Program-made: the position numbers and the translations under genes
Notes under the pieces: generated by a model
The model's input: only the letters and a program-made list of their open reading frames with translations
Told to the model about the DNA's origin: nothing
Database searches by the model: none
In this document: positions 42,635-48,975 of the stretch, in pieces
Position numbering within the stretch: the stretch's first letter is position 1
Layout: each line of letters begins with the position of its first letter
Source: an uncultured Lentisphaeraceae bacterium
GTDB lineage: Bacteria > Verrucomicrobiota > Kiritimatiellia > RFP12 > DVOR01
Direction: 5' to 3'
NCBI GenBank assembly: GCA_949282555.1
Contig: CASDPK010000016.1
Span: forward strand, 1 to 48,975
Length of the DNA: 48,975 nucleotides

Positions 42635-45600
42635 TTATTTATCAACACGCACCCGGAAAAGCTCGGAGGGATTCTCCGAAGAGAAAGAGAAGACGACTTC
42701 TGATGTTCCCTTTTCTGGGGTCACCGGGGTTTGAAGGAGCGAAGCCCCATCGGAAACGCGAAGCAGATTCATTGCCACCCCTTCTGCAAACATTGCTGGC
42801 TCACCCAGGTCATTTTTTATGGTCGCGGTTACGTGAAAGAGGGGTGTTCCATCTTCGCTCTCGCTTGGAAGAATCTCGGAGACCCCAAAGTCGTAACCCA
42901 CGACCAGCGTCCCTGCCGCTTTATCGGCACGGAGTATTCCATCGAAGACCTCGAGGGCCTCCAATGTTGGAGTGGGGGAATTCGTTCGAATCTCGACTTT
43001 TGTCGGAAGCGGAAGCTCGGCTTCGGCCGCAACTTTCATCAGCAATGCTTTTTGCTCCGGCGTGGCCGTCACGCCATTGGGAAGCGCCGACAACGCCATG
43101 GGCGTAAAAGTGACGGGAATTGTCACATCTCCAAAACCTTCGAGTTGGTAGGTCATCGAACATTTGCCTCCGGGGCCTTTGGTGATCGTTACGGTATTCT
43201 CTTTTTGCGTTATTTCCCAACCTTCACCGACAGTTGGTGCTTTAACGGAGAGTCCGGCATCCGCAAGCGTCAGCGTGCCGTCTTCGATAATTTCCTTTTG
43301 TTCTCCGAGGCAGTAAGTCCCGGCAACTTCTCCTCCGTAGGAGGTCGTCACCGTGTTTCCTTTATACAACGCTATCCCCGCCGGCAGGTTATAAGTTCCT
43401 CTTTCAAGCGTTACCCCAGAATCAAGCATCTTGCAATCGGTAGCGACAATATTGATGTACTGGCCACCAAACGCTCCAACAACTCCTCCTGTTGTGTTTC
43501 CCGAAACGGACGCTACGCTATCAAGATGGATGTAAACATTCTGTAAAGAAGCCGCGGCTCCACCTCCCCATTTTGTTGTCCCCGCGATAACACCAACCGT
43601 ACGTCCCTTCTGGCCGGTGGCCGCAATCTTACCTTGACAATCTACAATCACATCTTTGATTAACGCCCCAGGCTGAAGCGTTGATGCAATACATCCTCCA
43701 TAACTCCACTCGGAGGTATTGCCAATCGTCGTGTCGGCAGGAATGCGCAAACGATGTCCACCACCATCGAAGGTTCCCGTCAATCCCACGCGCATCTCAT
43801 AGGTCTTGCCAGAGGCTAGTTCAATGTCTCCGGCCATGCGCACCTTTTGGCAAGGATCATGTTCAGCCGCGGCATACCATGCGTAATCGGCTTCGGAGCG
43901 AAGTTCCGCGTAGCCATCCTCGGAAAGCATCGTCGGAGAACAAGAAGCGCTTACGGAAGCTGTCCACAAAACTCCGTCCGGGAGATTGTCGTCAAGAGCG
44001 CGAAATGTGTATTCCAATGGACGTGTGGCACCAGGGTTCAAATCGGATGCGTCTGAGGGGGTCACATGTACCGTATTTACATTTTCGGTCTTTTCTACTG
44101 CCCACACGACTTCTTCTGGCGGGGTTTCAGGTAGAGTTAGGCGTTCGGTTTCACTTCCTGACAAAAGCGGGACGGTGGCACCGTCACGAGCAGAGAACGT
44201 TCCCGTTTCCAAAAGGATTCCTCCTTCTGTTTCAGCGAGGTTTGATGTTTTTGAGCAAAACAGTCGCGGCGTCCCCGCCACACCCGAAGCCGTGACCGAG
44301 AGTTTGTCCGCATTGACGCCGAAATCGACAACGGCACAGTTGGTAAGTGCTGGGGCTTCAATGTCTGAGTTACGATGTCCGATTAAAAGACCTTGTCCTA
44401 CGCCTCCTGAAAACGTGGCGGCTTTTCCGACCACAACAAGACAGGATGTTGCAGAACAGGTGCCATTCCCACCCCCAAGTAATCCTCCGACCCCTCGAGT
44501 GCTCGTAGTTGATCGTGTTGTCAATGTTGCACTGGACGCAACATCCACACGCAGATTTTCAAGCGTCAATTTCGTTTTGTAGAGCCCCCCGACGATTCCG
44601 CCAACAGAACCCGTGTTGGCGGATTCCAACGTCGCCGTGGAGGAGATTTCGACTGCGATGTTCTTCAATGTAAGATTTTCGGCGCCCGAATCTCCCCAAA
44701 AACCAACAACGGCTCCGGTGTTGGTTCCAGTGGTGGAGATCTTTCCTTCCACTCGAACTTTCAAATCACGAATTTCTGGTGTCCCGAATGCTGGATATGG
44801 CGTTATCAATGCGGCATTGCCTGTAGTGGAGAGCGAGGCATTCATCGGAAGCGTAAGTGTGTGCCCGTCACCATCAAAAAGGAGAGGGCGAGGGAAGTCT
44901 TTCGCCACGGTATATGCCTTTTCTTCCAAGATGATATCGTCTATGAGCCGAATGGAGGCTCCTTGGGGACAGTGGGTAAGATACCACTCGTAATCAAGCG
45001 CGGAGCCAAGCAGATAGTTACCGTCGTCATCTTGGGGAATTACGGCAACTGATACATTCCCACCGTCTAGAGCGCTTTCTTTGTCGTAATAAAGATTACT
45101 TCCCTCTGGATAAATTACGGTACCATTCAACGGAGGTGTAACACCGGCAGAAGAGGTCAGCACGGCATAAGATCCCGATTGTGTCGGTGGCGCGGTAAAG
45201 TCGGCCGACAGGACAACGTTCTCTCCGATCCACAAAGTGTCGGCAACGATGGAAGACCCCATCGGTGTGGCAATGGTGAGTTCTGTCCCATCCGCAAGAT
45301 AGAGGGCGGATGGGGAGAAATCGGTCTTCGTTCTTGCCGTTGCGGCGGGAAACATCTTGGCCATGGGGGTTGTTAATCGGAGCGTGCCTTTCCCCGAAAA
45401 CACAATGGTCTTACCATTCCATGCGGGATTCCAATCGATTCCATCTTCCGTGAGCGTGACAGAGACCGTTCCCTCTAAATTCTTGATGATTTCCAGAAGT
45501 ACGGCGTTCCCCTTAGACTCGGAACTGTTCAATTGCTCGACTTGAGCTTCTGTGAGAGCCGTTTTGAAGATGCCGATATAATCATAAACCGCACCCGCGA

Positions 45601-46162
45601 AGTGCTGGGTTGTATCATTTTTCGAGTAGATACGATTGCCAAGACGTAATTGTGGAAAATCAGCAACCACAGCAAGTGCGGGCACGCGTTCACCGGTACC
45701 ATTCTTGGTCGAAGAAAGTGTTTGCTTCTTTCCATTTATCCATAGTGCAAACTCATTCTGCTCAACATCATTGACCAAGGCAATGGAGAATGTCTTACCG
45801 CCAGCTTGGGTAGCATCAAAACCACTTTGAGGGACATACCAAGTCTTCCCACCAAGAGCATTCGGAGAACCTCCTCCGGAAAGATATGCGCGCCCCTGAT
45901 CACTTGAAAATGTCAATGTGAGCTGATGCGTTGCTTCATTTCCAAGGCTAAACACCGCCCCCCATTTTGCAAAAGTAGGCGGAAGTGTTACACGGGTGAC
46001 GACGGAAAAACTCTCGGATGACGAGAGTGCAAGGCTTCCCAGCGTAAAGGTATCGGAAGCTGTTTGTGGTTGCCATCCTCCGAGATCAAGAATCGGGCAA
46101 GTAGGCGCGGCATTCAGCGCCATGGTACAACCGATTGCAGAAATGAAAAGTAAGCGCCGCAT
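42635..46162 (-). CDS. Large secreted LamG/beta-helix-like repeat protein
   Basis: Function is unknown. The 1175-residue product has a signal peptide (RRLLFISAIGCTMALNA) and an N-terminal concanavalin/LamG-like domain (about 45-215) with FSLGNEATHQLTLTFS, FALWINGKKQTLSSTKNGTG and YDYIGIFKTALTEAQVEQL. Two related modules follow. Each opens with a DYxWY phrase and a strand like IRLIDDIILEEKAYTV or VRMAGDIELASGKTYEM, then a FDGxGHxLxxP turn, and then Gly/Ser/Thr-rich GLUG-like rungs (GAVVGFWGDSGAENLTLKN, GVVGAFGGQYINI). A beta-helix adhesin or glycan-binding role fits. AAGGAGC precedes the ATG, and the gene looks more A+T rich than its neighbours. Confidence 0.8.
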   Translation of the reverse strand: MRRLLFISAIGCTMALNAAPTCPILDLGGWQPQTASDTFTLGSLALSSSESFSVVTRVTLPPTFAKWGAVFSLGNEATHQLTLTFSSDQGRAYLSGGGSPNALGGKTWYVPQSGFDATQAGGKTFSIALVNDVEQNEFALWINGKKQTLSSTKNGTGERVPALAVVADFPQLRLGNRIYSKNDTTQHFAGAVYDYIGIFKTALTEAQVEQLNSSESKGNAVLLEIIKNLEGTVSVTLTEDGIDWNPAWNGKTIVFSGKGTLRLTTPMAKMFPAATARTKTDFSPSALYLADGTELTIATPMGSSIVADTLWIGENVVLSADFTAPPTQSGSYAVLTSSAGVTPPLNGTVIYPEGSNLYYDKESALDGGNVSVAVIPQDDDGNYLLGSALDYEWYLTHCPQGASIRLIDDIILEEKAYTVAKDFPRPLLFDGDGHTLTLPMNASLSTTGNAALITPYPAFGTPEIRDLKVRVEGKISTTGTNTGAVVGFWGDSGAENLTLKNIAVEISSTATLESANTGSVGGIVGGLYKTKLTLENLRVDVASSATLTTRSTTSTRGVGGLLGGGNGTCSATSCLVVVGKAATFSGGVGQGLLIGHRNSDIEAPALTNCAVVDFGVNADKLSVTASGVAGTPRLFCSKTSNLAETEGGILLETGTFSARDGATVPLLSGSETERLTLPETPPEEVVWAVEKTENVNTVHVTPSDASDLNPGATRPLEYTFRALDDNLPDGVLWTASVSASCSPTMLSEDGYAELRSEADYAWYAAAEHDPCQKVRMAGDIELASGKTYEMRVGLTGTFDGGGHRLRIPADTTIGNTSEWSYGGCIASTLQPGALIKDVIVDCQGKIAATGQKGRTVGVIAGTTKWGGGAAASLQNVYIHLDSVASVSGNTTGGVVGAFGGQYINIVATDCKMLDSGVTLERGTYNLPAGIALYKGNTVTTSYGGEVAGTYCLGEQKEIIEDGTLTLADAGLSVKAPTVGEGWEITQKENTVTITKGPGGKCSMTYQLEGFGDVTIPVTFTPMALSALPNGVTATPEQKALLMKVAAEAELPLPTKVEIRTNSPTPTLEALEVFDGILRADKAAGTLVVGYDFGVSEILPSESEDGTPLFHVTATIKNDLGEPAMFAEGVAMNLLRVSDGASLLQTPVTPEKGTSEVVFSFSSENPSELFRVRVDK

Positions 46163-46184
46163 GGGAAGCTCCTTTCTTGAAACA

Positions 46185-47138
46185 TCAGAAACGAATGGCT
46201 AAATCGTTAATGGATGCGGTAAATGGACAGTAGTTGGGATAGAGGCCGTCGTGTGTCTGCCCATTTGTGAGTTTCCCATCATAGATGGGGCCACACCCAA
46301 AGTCTGCCGGTGTGGGAGATTGATAATCCCCTTGAATGCCTTTCATAAAGACGCCATCAGGCCGGAGCTCGACGATCCCATACGGTGTTTTTTCGTAAAG
46401 GAATTTGGTTTTTGACACACCGTTCTGGTCTTTCAGTCCATTAATCCATGTATAGGCGGCGGAATTGATTTGGACGTAGCGAATGCCATTAATCGCCATG
46501 TCGTAATTGCTATGGTTGTGGCCGGCAAAAGCGGCCACAACTTTTTGGTAACCGGCCTTTTGATTCACCTCCTCCAACAACATTCGTACTTCATTTCCGT
46601 TAGTAAGCATTCGCTCAATGCTTTCATGTGAGAACAACAGGCACCGTTTCCGTGTCACGCCAAGTTCACTCCGCAACCATGCCAGTTGTTCATCATCGAT
46701 GCCAAAGCGTGTGTTTGTGAGGTTCCCATCAAGAATGAAAAGCCGATAACCTCCGGCATCAAAGGCATAATAACGTCCGGACATTTTGACTCCTTTAACG
46801 AAGGTCTCCTTCGATTCGGAGTCAATATCATGATTCCCTATGGCATGATAACACGGAATAGTCCCTAAGCCATCAAACCACGCTTTGCAAGAGGCGGAGG
46901 TGGTATGGACAAAATCACCCAAGTTTACAACGAAAGCCACCTGATTTTCTTTCGCAGCTGCCTGTAAGATTTCCATTCTTTGCTTCCCGTCTTCTACGTA
47001 ATCCGAGTGAAGATCCGAGCAAAGCAGGAAGCGGACTGTTTGGCTCGTCGTAGAATCCATTCCCATCATCCATCCCGCAGAAATCCCGGCCAATCCTCCC
47101 AGGAACCCTCGTCGGGAACAACCATCCAAAAATGTCAT
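46185..47138 (-). CDS. Tat-exported calcineurin-like metallophosphoesterase
   Basis: A binuclear-metal phosphoesterase predicted to act in the periplasm. The 317-residue product has a twin-arginine signal (SRRGFLGGLAGISAGW). The complete metal-site series is present: DLHSD (about 42), VNLGDFVH (about 71), AIGNHDID (about 96), FSHES (about 168) and AFAGHNHSNYDM (about 205). The closing TDGLYPNYCPF-like region is typical of secreted members. AAAGGAG precedes ATG 47138. It is followed after 22 bases by the 1175-residue secreted protein, so the two are probably co-transcribed. The substrate is unknown. tatA is encoded just upstream, though in a separate unit. Confidence 0.9.
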   Translation of the reverse strand: MTFLDGCSRRGFLGGLAGISAGWMMGMDSTTSQTVRFLLCSDLHSDYVEDGKQRMEILQAAAKENQVAFVVNLGDFVHTTSASCKAWFDGLGTIPCYHAIGNHDIDSESKETFVKGVKMSGRYYAFDAGGYRLFILDGNLTNTRFGIDDEQLAWLRSELGVTRKRCLLFSHESIERMLTNGNEVRMLLEEVNQKAGYQKVVAAFAGHNHSNYDMAINGIRYVQINSAAYTWINGLKDQNGVSKTKFLYEKTPYGIVELRPDGVFMKGIQGDYQSPTPADFGCGPIYDGKLTNGQTHDGLYPNYCPFTASINDLAIRF

Positions 47139-47224
47139 GTGTGCACTCCTTTCGCCACCGCCGCATCACGCGCAACGACACCATTAGTTTAACTCCGTCG
47201 ACGGCTCATCGCCATCAAAAAAAG

Positions 47225-47264
47225 ATAGCGGATTCTGCTATTCGATATGAGTTTTCTGCTATTC
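47225..47264. promoter_or_regulatory. Paired direct repeats upstream of the metallophosphoesterase
   Basis: TTCTGCTATTC occurs at 47233-47243 and again at 47254-47264, exactly 21 bases apart, two DNA turns. The first also pairs with ATAGC at 47225-47229 to form ATAGC-N7-GCTAT. On the minus strand this small stem is followed by a run of seven T. It lies about 90-125 bases before the gene start. Elsewhere this 326-base gap holds only the tatA terminator. Confidence 0.55.
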
Positions 47265-47391
47265 TTTCTATATCTTAAGTTCCTCAATAAGAGGAAGAAT
47301 ATCATTCAATGCGTTCGCATAAGCGTATCTCTAAAGGGGCATACGCCAAGTTCATCTGATTTTCCGCATGCTAGATGTCTTAACAAACTAA

Positions 47392-47419
47392 GACCATCAC
47401 GCCAATTGGCATGACGGTC
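47392..47419 (-). terminator. Terminator of the secG-rpoZ-smpB-tatA operon
   Basis: On the minus strand GACCGTCATGCC and GGCGTGATGGTC form a 12-bp stem with two G-U pairs and an AATT loop. TTAGTTTGTT follows. It starts 45 bases after the tatA stop. Confidence 0.75.
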
Positions 47420-47464
47420 CAGTGGAGTGTCGTACAAAAACGCGGTGTTGCTTCTACGCGAATC

Positions 47465-47680
47465 TTAAGCCTTATCCTCTGTTGACGAGGGCCCATCGAA
47501 AAGCTCCTTCTTGAGAGCCTCCGTTTTTTCAGCAGCCGCGGCATTGCCCTCTTTCAAGCCCTTCTTGAATTCGCCAGAAGAACGGCCGAGAGCACGCGCA
47601 ATCTCGGGGATTTTCTTCGCGCCAAAAATCAAGGCGACAACGAGAATGAGGATAAGAATCTGCCAAAGTCCGGGACGCAT
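47465..47680 (-). CDS. tatA: Sec-independent protein translocase TatA/TatE subunit
   Basis: TatA forms the pore-like oligomer of the twin-arginine export system for folded proteins. The 71-residue product has the short membrane helix LWQILILILVVALIFGAKKIPEIARALG, with the conserved FG before the amphipathic helix, then a charged tail. Length fits TatA/E; TatB is usually longer. AAGGAGTCAATTCC precedes the ATG. tatC is not in this window. One Tat substrate, the metallophosphoesterase, is encoded next to it. Confidence 0.9.
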   Translation of the reverse strand: MRPGLWQILILILVVALIFGAKKIPEIARALGRSSGEFKKGLKEGNAAAAEKTEALKKELFDGPSSTEDKA

Positions 47681-47705
47681 GGAATTGACTCCTTAGTCTT
47701 GTTAC

Positions 47706-48191
47706 TTACCTGTAGAGACGGGTGGCACGCTGGGCGGCGCGATCAGCCTCCCTGCGCTTAAGCGTTTCGCGGCGATCATACTGATTCTTGCCTTGACACA
47801 ACGCAAGCTCCACTTTGACCTTCCCGCGAGGATTGAGATAGAGCCTCAACGGTATAAGCGAAAGCCCTTTTTGCTCAACTCTCGCCCGAAGGCGAAGAAT
47901 TTCAGCTCGGTGCATCAACAAGCGACGCGTCCGAAGCGCTTCATGATTGAAACGATTACCGAAAGCATAAGGTGGAATACGAACTTGCATGAGCCACAAC
48001 TGGTTGGTGTCATCAATCTTACACCACGCCCCAAGAAGTCCACCCTCGCCGTTTCGCAACACCTTAACTTCCGTACCGACGAGCTCAATGCCTGCCTCGT
48101 GCTTCTCCAAAACGATATAGTCGTGCGTTGCCTTGCGGTTGACCACGAGGTTTCCCGACGACTTCGCCCTGGATTTCTTGTCCGAGGCCAT
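47706..48191 (-). CDS. smpB: SsrA-binding protein SmpB
   Basis: SmpB binds tmRNA and brings it to stalled ribosomes for trans-translation. The 161-residue product shows VVNRKATHDYIVLEKHEAGIELVGTEVKVLRNGEG (about 12-46), then RIPPYAFGNRFNHEALRTRRLLMHRAEI and LRLYLNPRGKVKVELALCQGKNQYDRRETLKRRE. The basic C-terminal tail is the part that enters the mRNA channel. ATG 48191 is chosen because similarity begins there; its ribosome site is weak. It lies 13 bases after rpoZ. No tmRNA gene was found nearby. Confidence 0.95.
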   Translation of the reverse strand: MASDKKSRAKSSGNLVVNRKATHDYIVLEKHEAGIELVGTEVKVLRNGEGGLLGAWCKIDDTNQLWLMQVRIPPYAFGNRFNHEALRTRRLLMHRAEILRLRARVEQKGLSLIPLRLYLNPRGKVKVELALCQGKNQYDRRETLKRREADRAAQRATRLYR

Positions 48192-48204
48192 AAGGGAGAA
48201 CCGT

Positions 48205-48453
48205 TCAACGGCGAGCCCAGCGGGCTTGAGCCTCCATGTGCTCTTCGACGGCTTGCATGTCGACTTGCGCGACAATCAACCCCTCGGCGATTTCACGCAA
48301 AGCGATGTCCGCCTTATCCTCGAACTTGGATTCTGGGCGGAGGAAGGGGCGTTCACCACGATTCAACTGCTTGGTTCGCTGGGAAACCAAATTCACCAAC
48401 ACCGGGATGCTGGGGACACGCGTCCGGGCTTTTTCGAGCATTTCAAGATTCAT
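48205..48453 (-). CDS. rpoZ: RNA polymerase omega subunit
   Basis: Omega is a small subunit that helps fold and hold the beta-prime subunit. The 82-residue product matches the family core: ARTRVPSIPVLVNLVSQRTKQLNRGERPF (about 9-37), then DKADIALREIAEGLIVAQ (about 47-64). Length is normal. AAAGGAATCCCTC precedes ATG 48453. It stands between secG and smpB in a four-gene operon. Confidence 0.88.
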   Translation of the reverse strand: MNLEMLEKARTRVPSIPVLVNLVSQRTKQLNRGERPFLRPESKFEDKADIALREIAEGLIVAQVDMQAVEEHMEAQARWARR

Positions 48454-48478
48454 GAGGGATTCCTTTTAGGCAGGGAAG

Positions 48479-48793
48479 TTACGGCTGCGGAACGGCAGGA
48501 GCCTCCACGGGAGGCGGCACCTGGCGATCGGCCAAAGAGGAGGCCTTCACGCCACCACGCATCAAATAAGCGATGCCAAGGCTATTGAGAATAAGGATAA
48601 CGCCAAGCACCACCGTAGTACGAGAAAGGACATTCCCCGTACGTCCACCAAAGACTTCTTCACCAAAACCACCGCCGAAAGCCGCACCCATGCCACCGGA
48701 TTGATCTTTCGGAGGCTGAAGCATAACCACGGCGACCATCAGCAAAGCCACGGCCACTTCAATAAAGAACAAAATACCAAGCACAAAAGCCAT
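48479..48793 (-). CDS. secG: Preprotein translocase subunit SecG
   Basis: SecG is the small accessory membrane subunit of the SecYEG channel. The 104-residue product has two membrane helices (VLGILFFIEVAVALLMVAVVML and TTVVLGVILILNSLGIAYLM). The conserved loop LQPPKDQSGGMGAAFGGGFGEEVFGGRTGNVLSR lies between them. A Pro-rich tail follows. ATG 48793 is preferred to the upstream ATG at 48802, because the AAGGA site would touch the latter but is 8 bases from the former. It is the first gene of the operon. Confidence 0.93.
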   Translation of the reverse strand: MAFVLGILFFIEVAVALLMVAVVMLQPPKDQSGGMGAAFGGGFGEEVFGGRTGNVLSRTTVVLGVILILNSLGIAYLMRGGVKASSLADRQVPPPVEAPAVPQP

Positions 48794-48825
48794 TGTTCGC
48801 ATCCTTTCAGTACCTAATCACGATA

Positions 48826-48855
48826 ACAATATCAAACCTCAGAGGTAATTGTCAA
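48826..48855 (-). promoter_or_regulatory. Promoter of the secG operon
   Basis: On the minus strand a perfect -35 box TTGACA (48850-48855) is 18 bases from TATTGT (48826-48831), about 33 bases before secG. The 17-mer of the terminal repeat ends 24 bases upstream of the -35 box, nearly the same spacing as at nusA. Confidence 0.7.
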
Positions 48856-48877
48856 ATCAACAGGAGTTGTTGGCATC

Positions 48878-48975
48878 GTTTGAATCGTCCACAATGGTGT
48901 TGCGCACTTGTAGGACCGAAACGAAGGAAGAGGAAAGATGGACGGGCTTTGGGCAAAGCGAAACAGGAGGAGGGG
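48878..48975 (-). repeat. Terminal inverted repeat, right copy (98 bp)
   Basis: Exact reverse complement of 2-99. In the direction of secG transcription it occupies the same place relative to its promoter as the left copy does to the nusA promoter. It holds no gene. Confidence 0.95.

Noticed and set aside
46185..47138. The metallophosphoesterase as EboF, completing an ebo cluster
   Set aside because: Its motifs (DLHSD, GNHD, GHNH) are calcineurin-like, whereas EboF belongs to the alkaline-phosphatase/nucleotide pyrophosphatase type. It is also on the other strand and 9 kb away.
47139..47464. A tmRNA gene near smpB
   Set aside because: The gap lacks the tRNA-like ends and a tag reading frame. 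It contains only a terminator and the paired repeats.
1..48975. A linear plasmid, phage or transposon bounded by terminal inverted repeats
   Set aside because: The repeats are perfect and terminal, but the content is core chromosomal (nusA, infB, secG, rpoZ, smpB). There is no transposase, integrase, terminal protein or capsid gene, and no target-site duplication can be seen at a window edge.

Overview
The window is a 49 kb piece of bacterial chromosome. It is densely coded, G+C rich by eye, and built of long co-directional gene runs with many 4-base ATGA or GTGA overlaps. The gene set points to an anaerobic Gram-negative heterotroph. It includes a sodium-pumping oxaloacetate decarboxylase, Sec and Tat export components, lipoproteins and other secreted proteins, an alpha-L-fucosidase, a GH2 glycosidase, a eukaryote-like Ser/Thr kinase and GDP-fucose synthesis. 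This combination suggests the PVC group (Kiritimatiellota or Lentisphaerota-like), but that placement is an inference and no rRNA or tRNA is present to test it.

Layout. 1-7347 (+): a translation and ribosome-assembly operon, nusA-infB-rbfA-truB-ribF, running into azlC-azlD, with a consensus promoter and a terminator-like hairpin in the nusA leader. 7416-12188 (-): HU, a GT4 glycosyltransferase, two small lipoproteins and a secreted GH29 fucosidase. 12327-14770 (+): prmA, a Ca2+/cation antiporter and a small multidrug-export family protein. 14783-21191 (-): gmd-fcl-nfeD-qmcA-rnc-methyltransferase-PD40 protein, apparently one operon. 21591-25351 (+): oadG-oadA-oadB with its own promoter and a strong terminator. 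25447-30036 (-): coiled-coil/TPR protein, Nudix hydrolase, methyltransferase, NamZ-like DUF1343 protein and RluB/RsuA-like pseudouridine synthase. 30374-37375 (+): a five-gene operon of a TatD-like hydrolase, a Ser/Thr kinase with zinc ribbons and a membrane segment, a PyrK-like flavoprotein, an exported DnaJ-zinc-finger-like protein, and a UbiA-family prenyltransferase. 37625-42608 (+): a GH2 glycosidase and an ABC permease with a very large insertion. 42635-47138 (-): a Tat-exported metallophosphoesterase and a 1175-residue secreted protein. 47465-48793 (-): secG-rpoZ-smpB-tatA.

How the parts fit. GDP-mannose is converted to GDP-L-fucose by Gmd and Fcl, while an exported fucosidase can release fucose outside the cytoplasm. 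OadGAB turns oxaloacetate decarboxylation into a sodium gradient. The kinase operon is the best candidate for an undescribed system. Its first and last genes resemble EboB and EboC of the ebo precursor-export cluster, and between them lie a membrane kinase and an exported cysteine-rich protein.

Non-coding structure is also notable. A perfect 98-bp inverted repeat occupies the two ends of the window. Its inner 17 bp recurs once more, and all three copies sit shortly upstream of promoters (nusA, secG and oad). A second, imperfectly palindromic intergenic repeat family occurs at three sites. No CRISPR array, insertion sequence, phage gene, rRNA or tRNA was seen.
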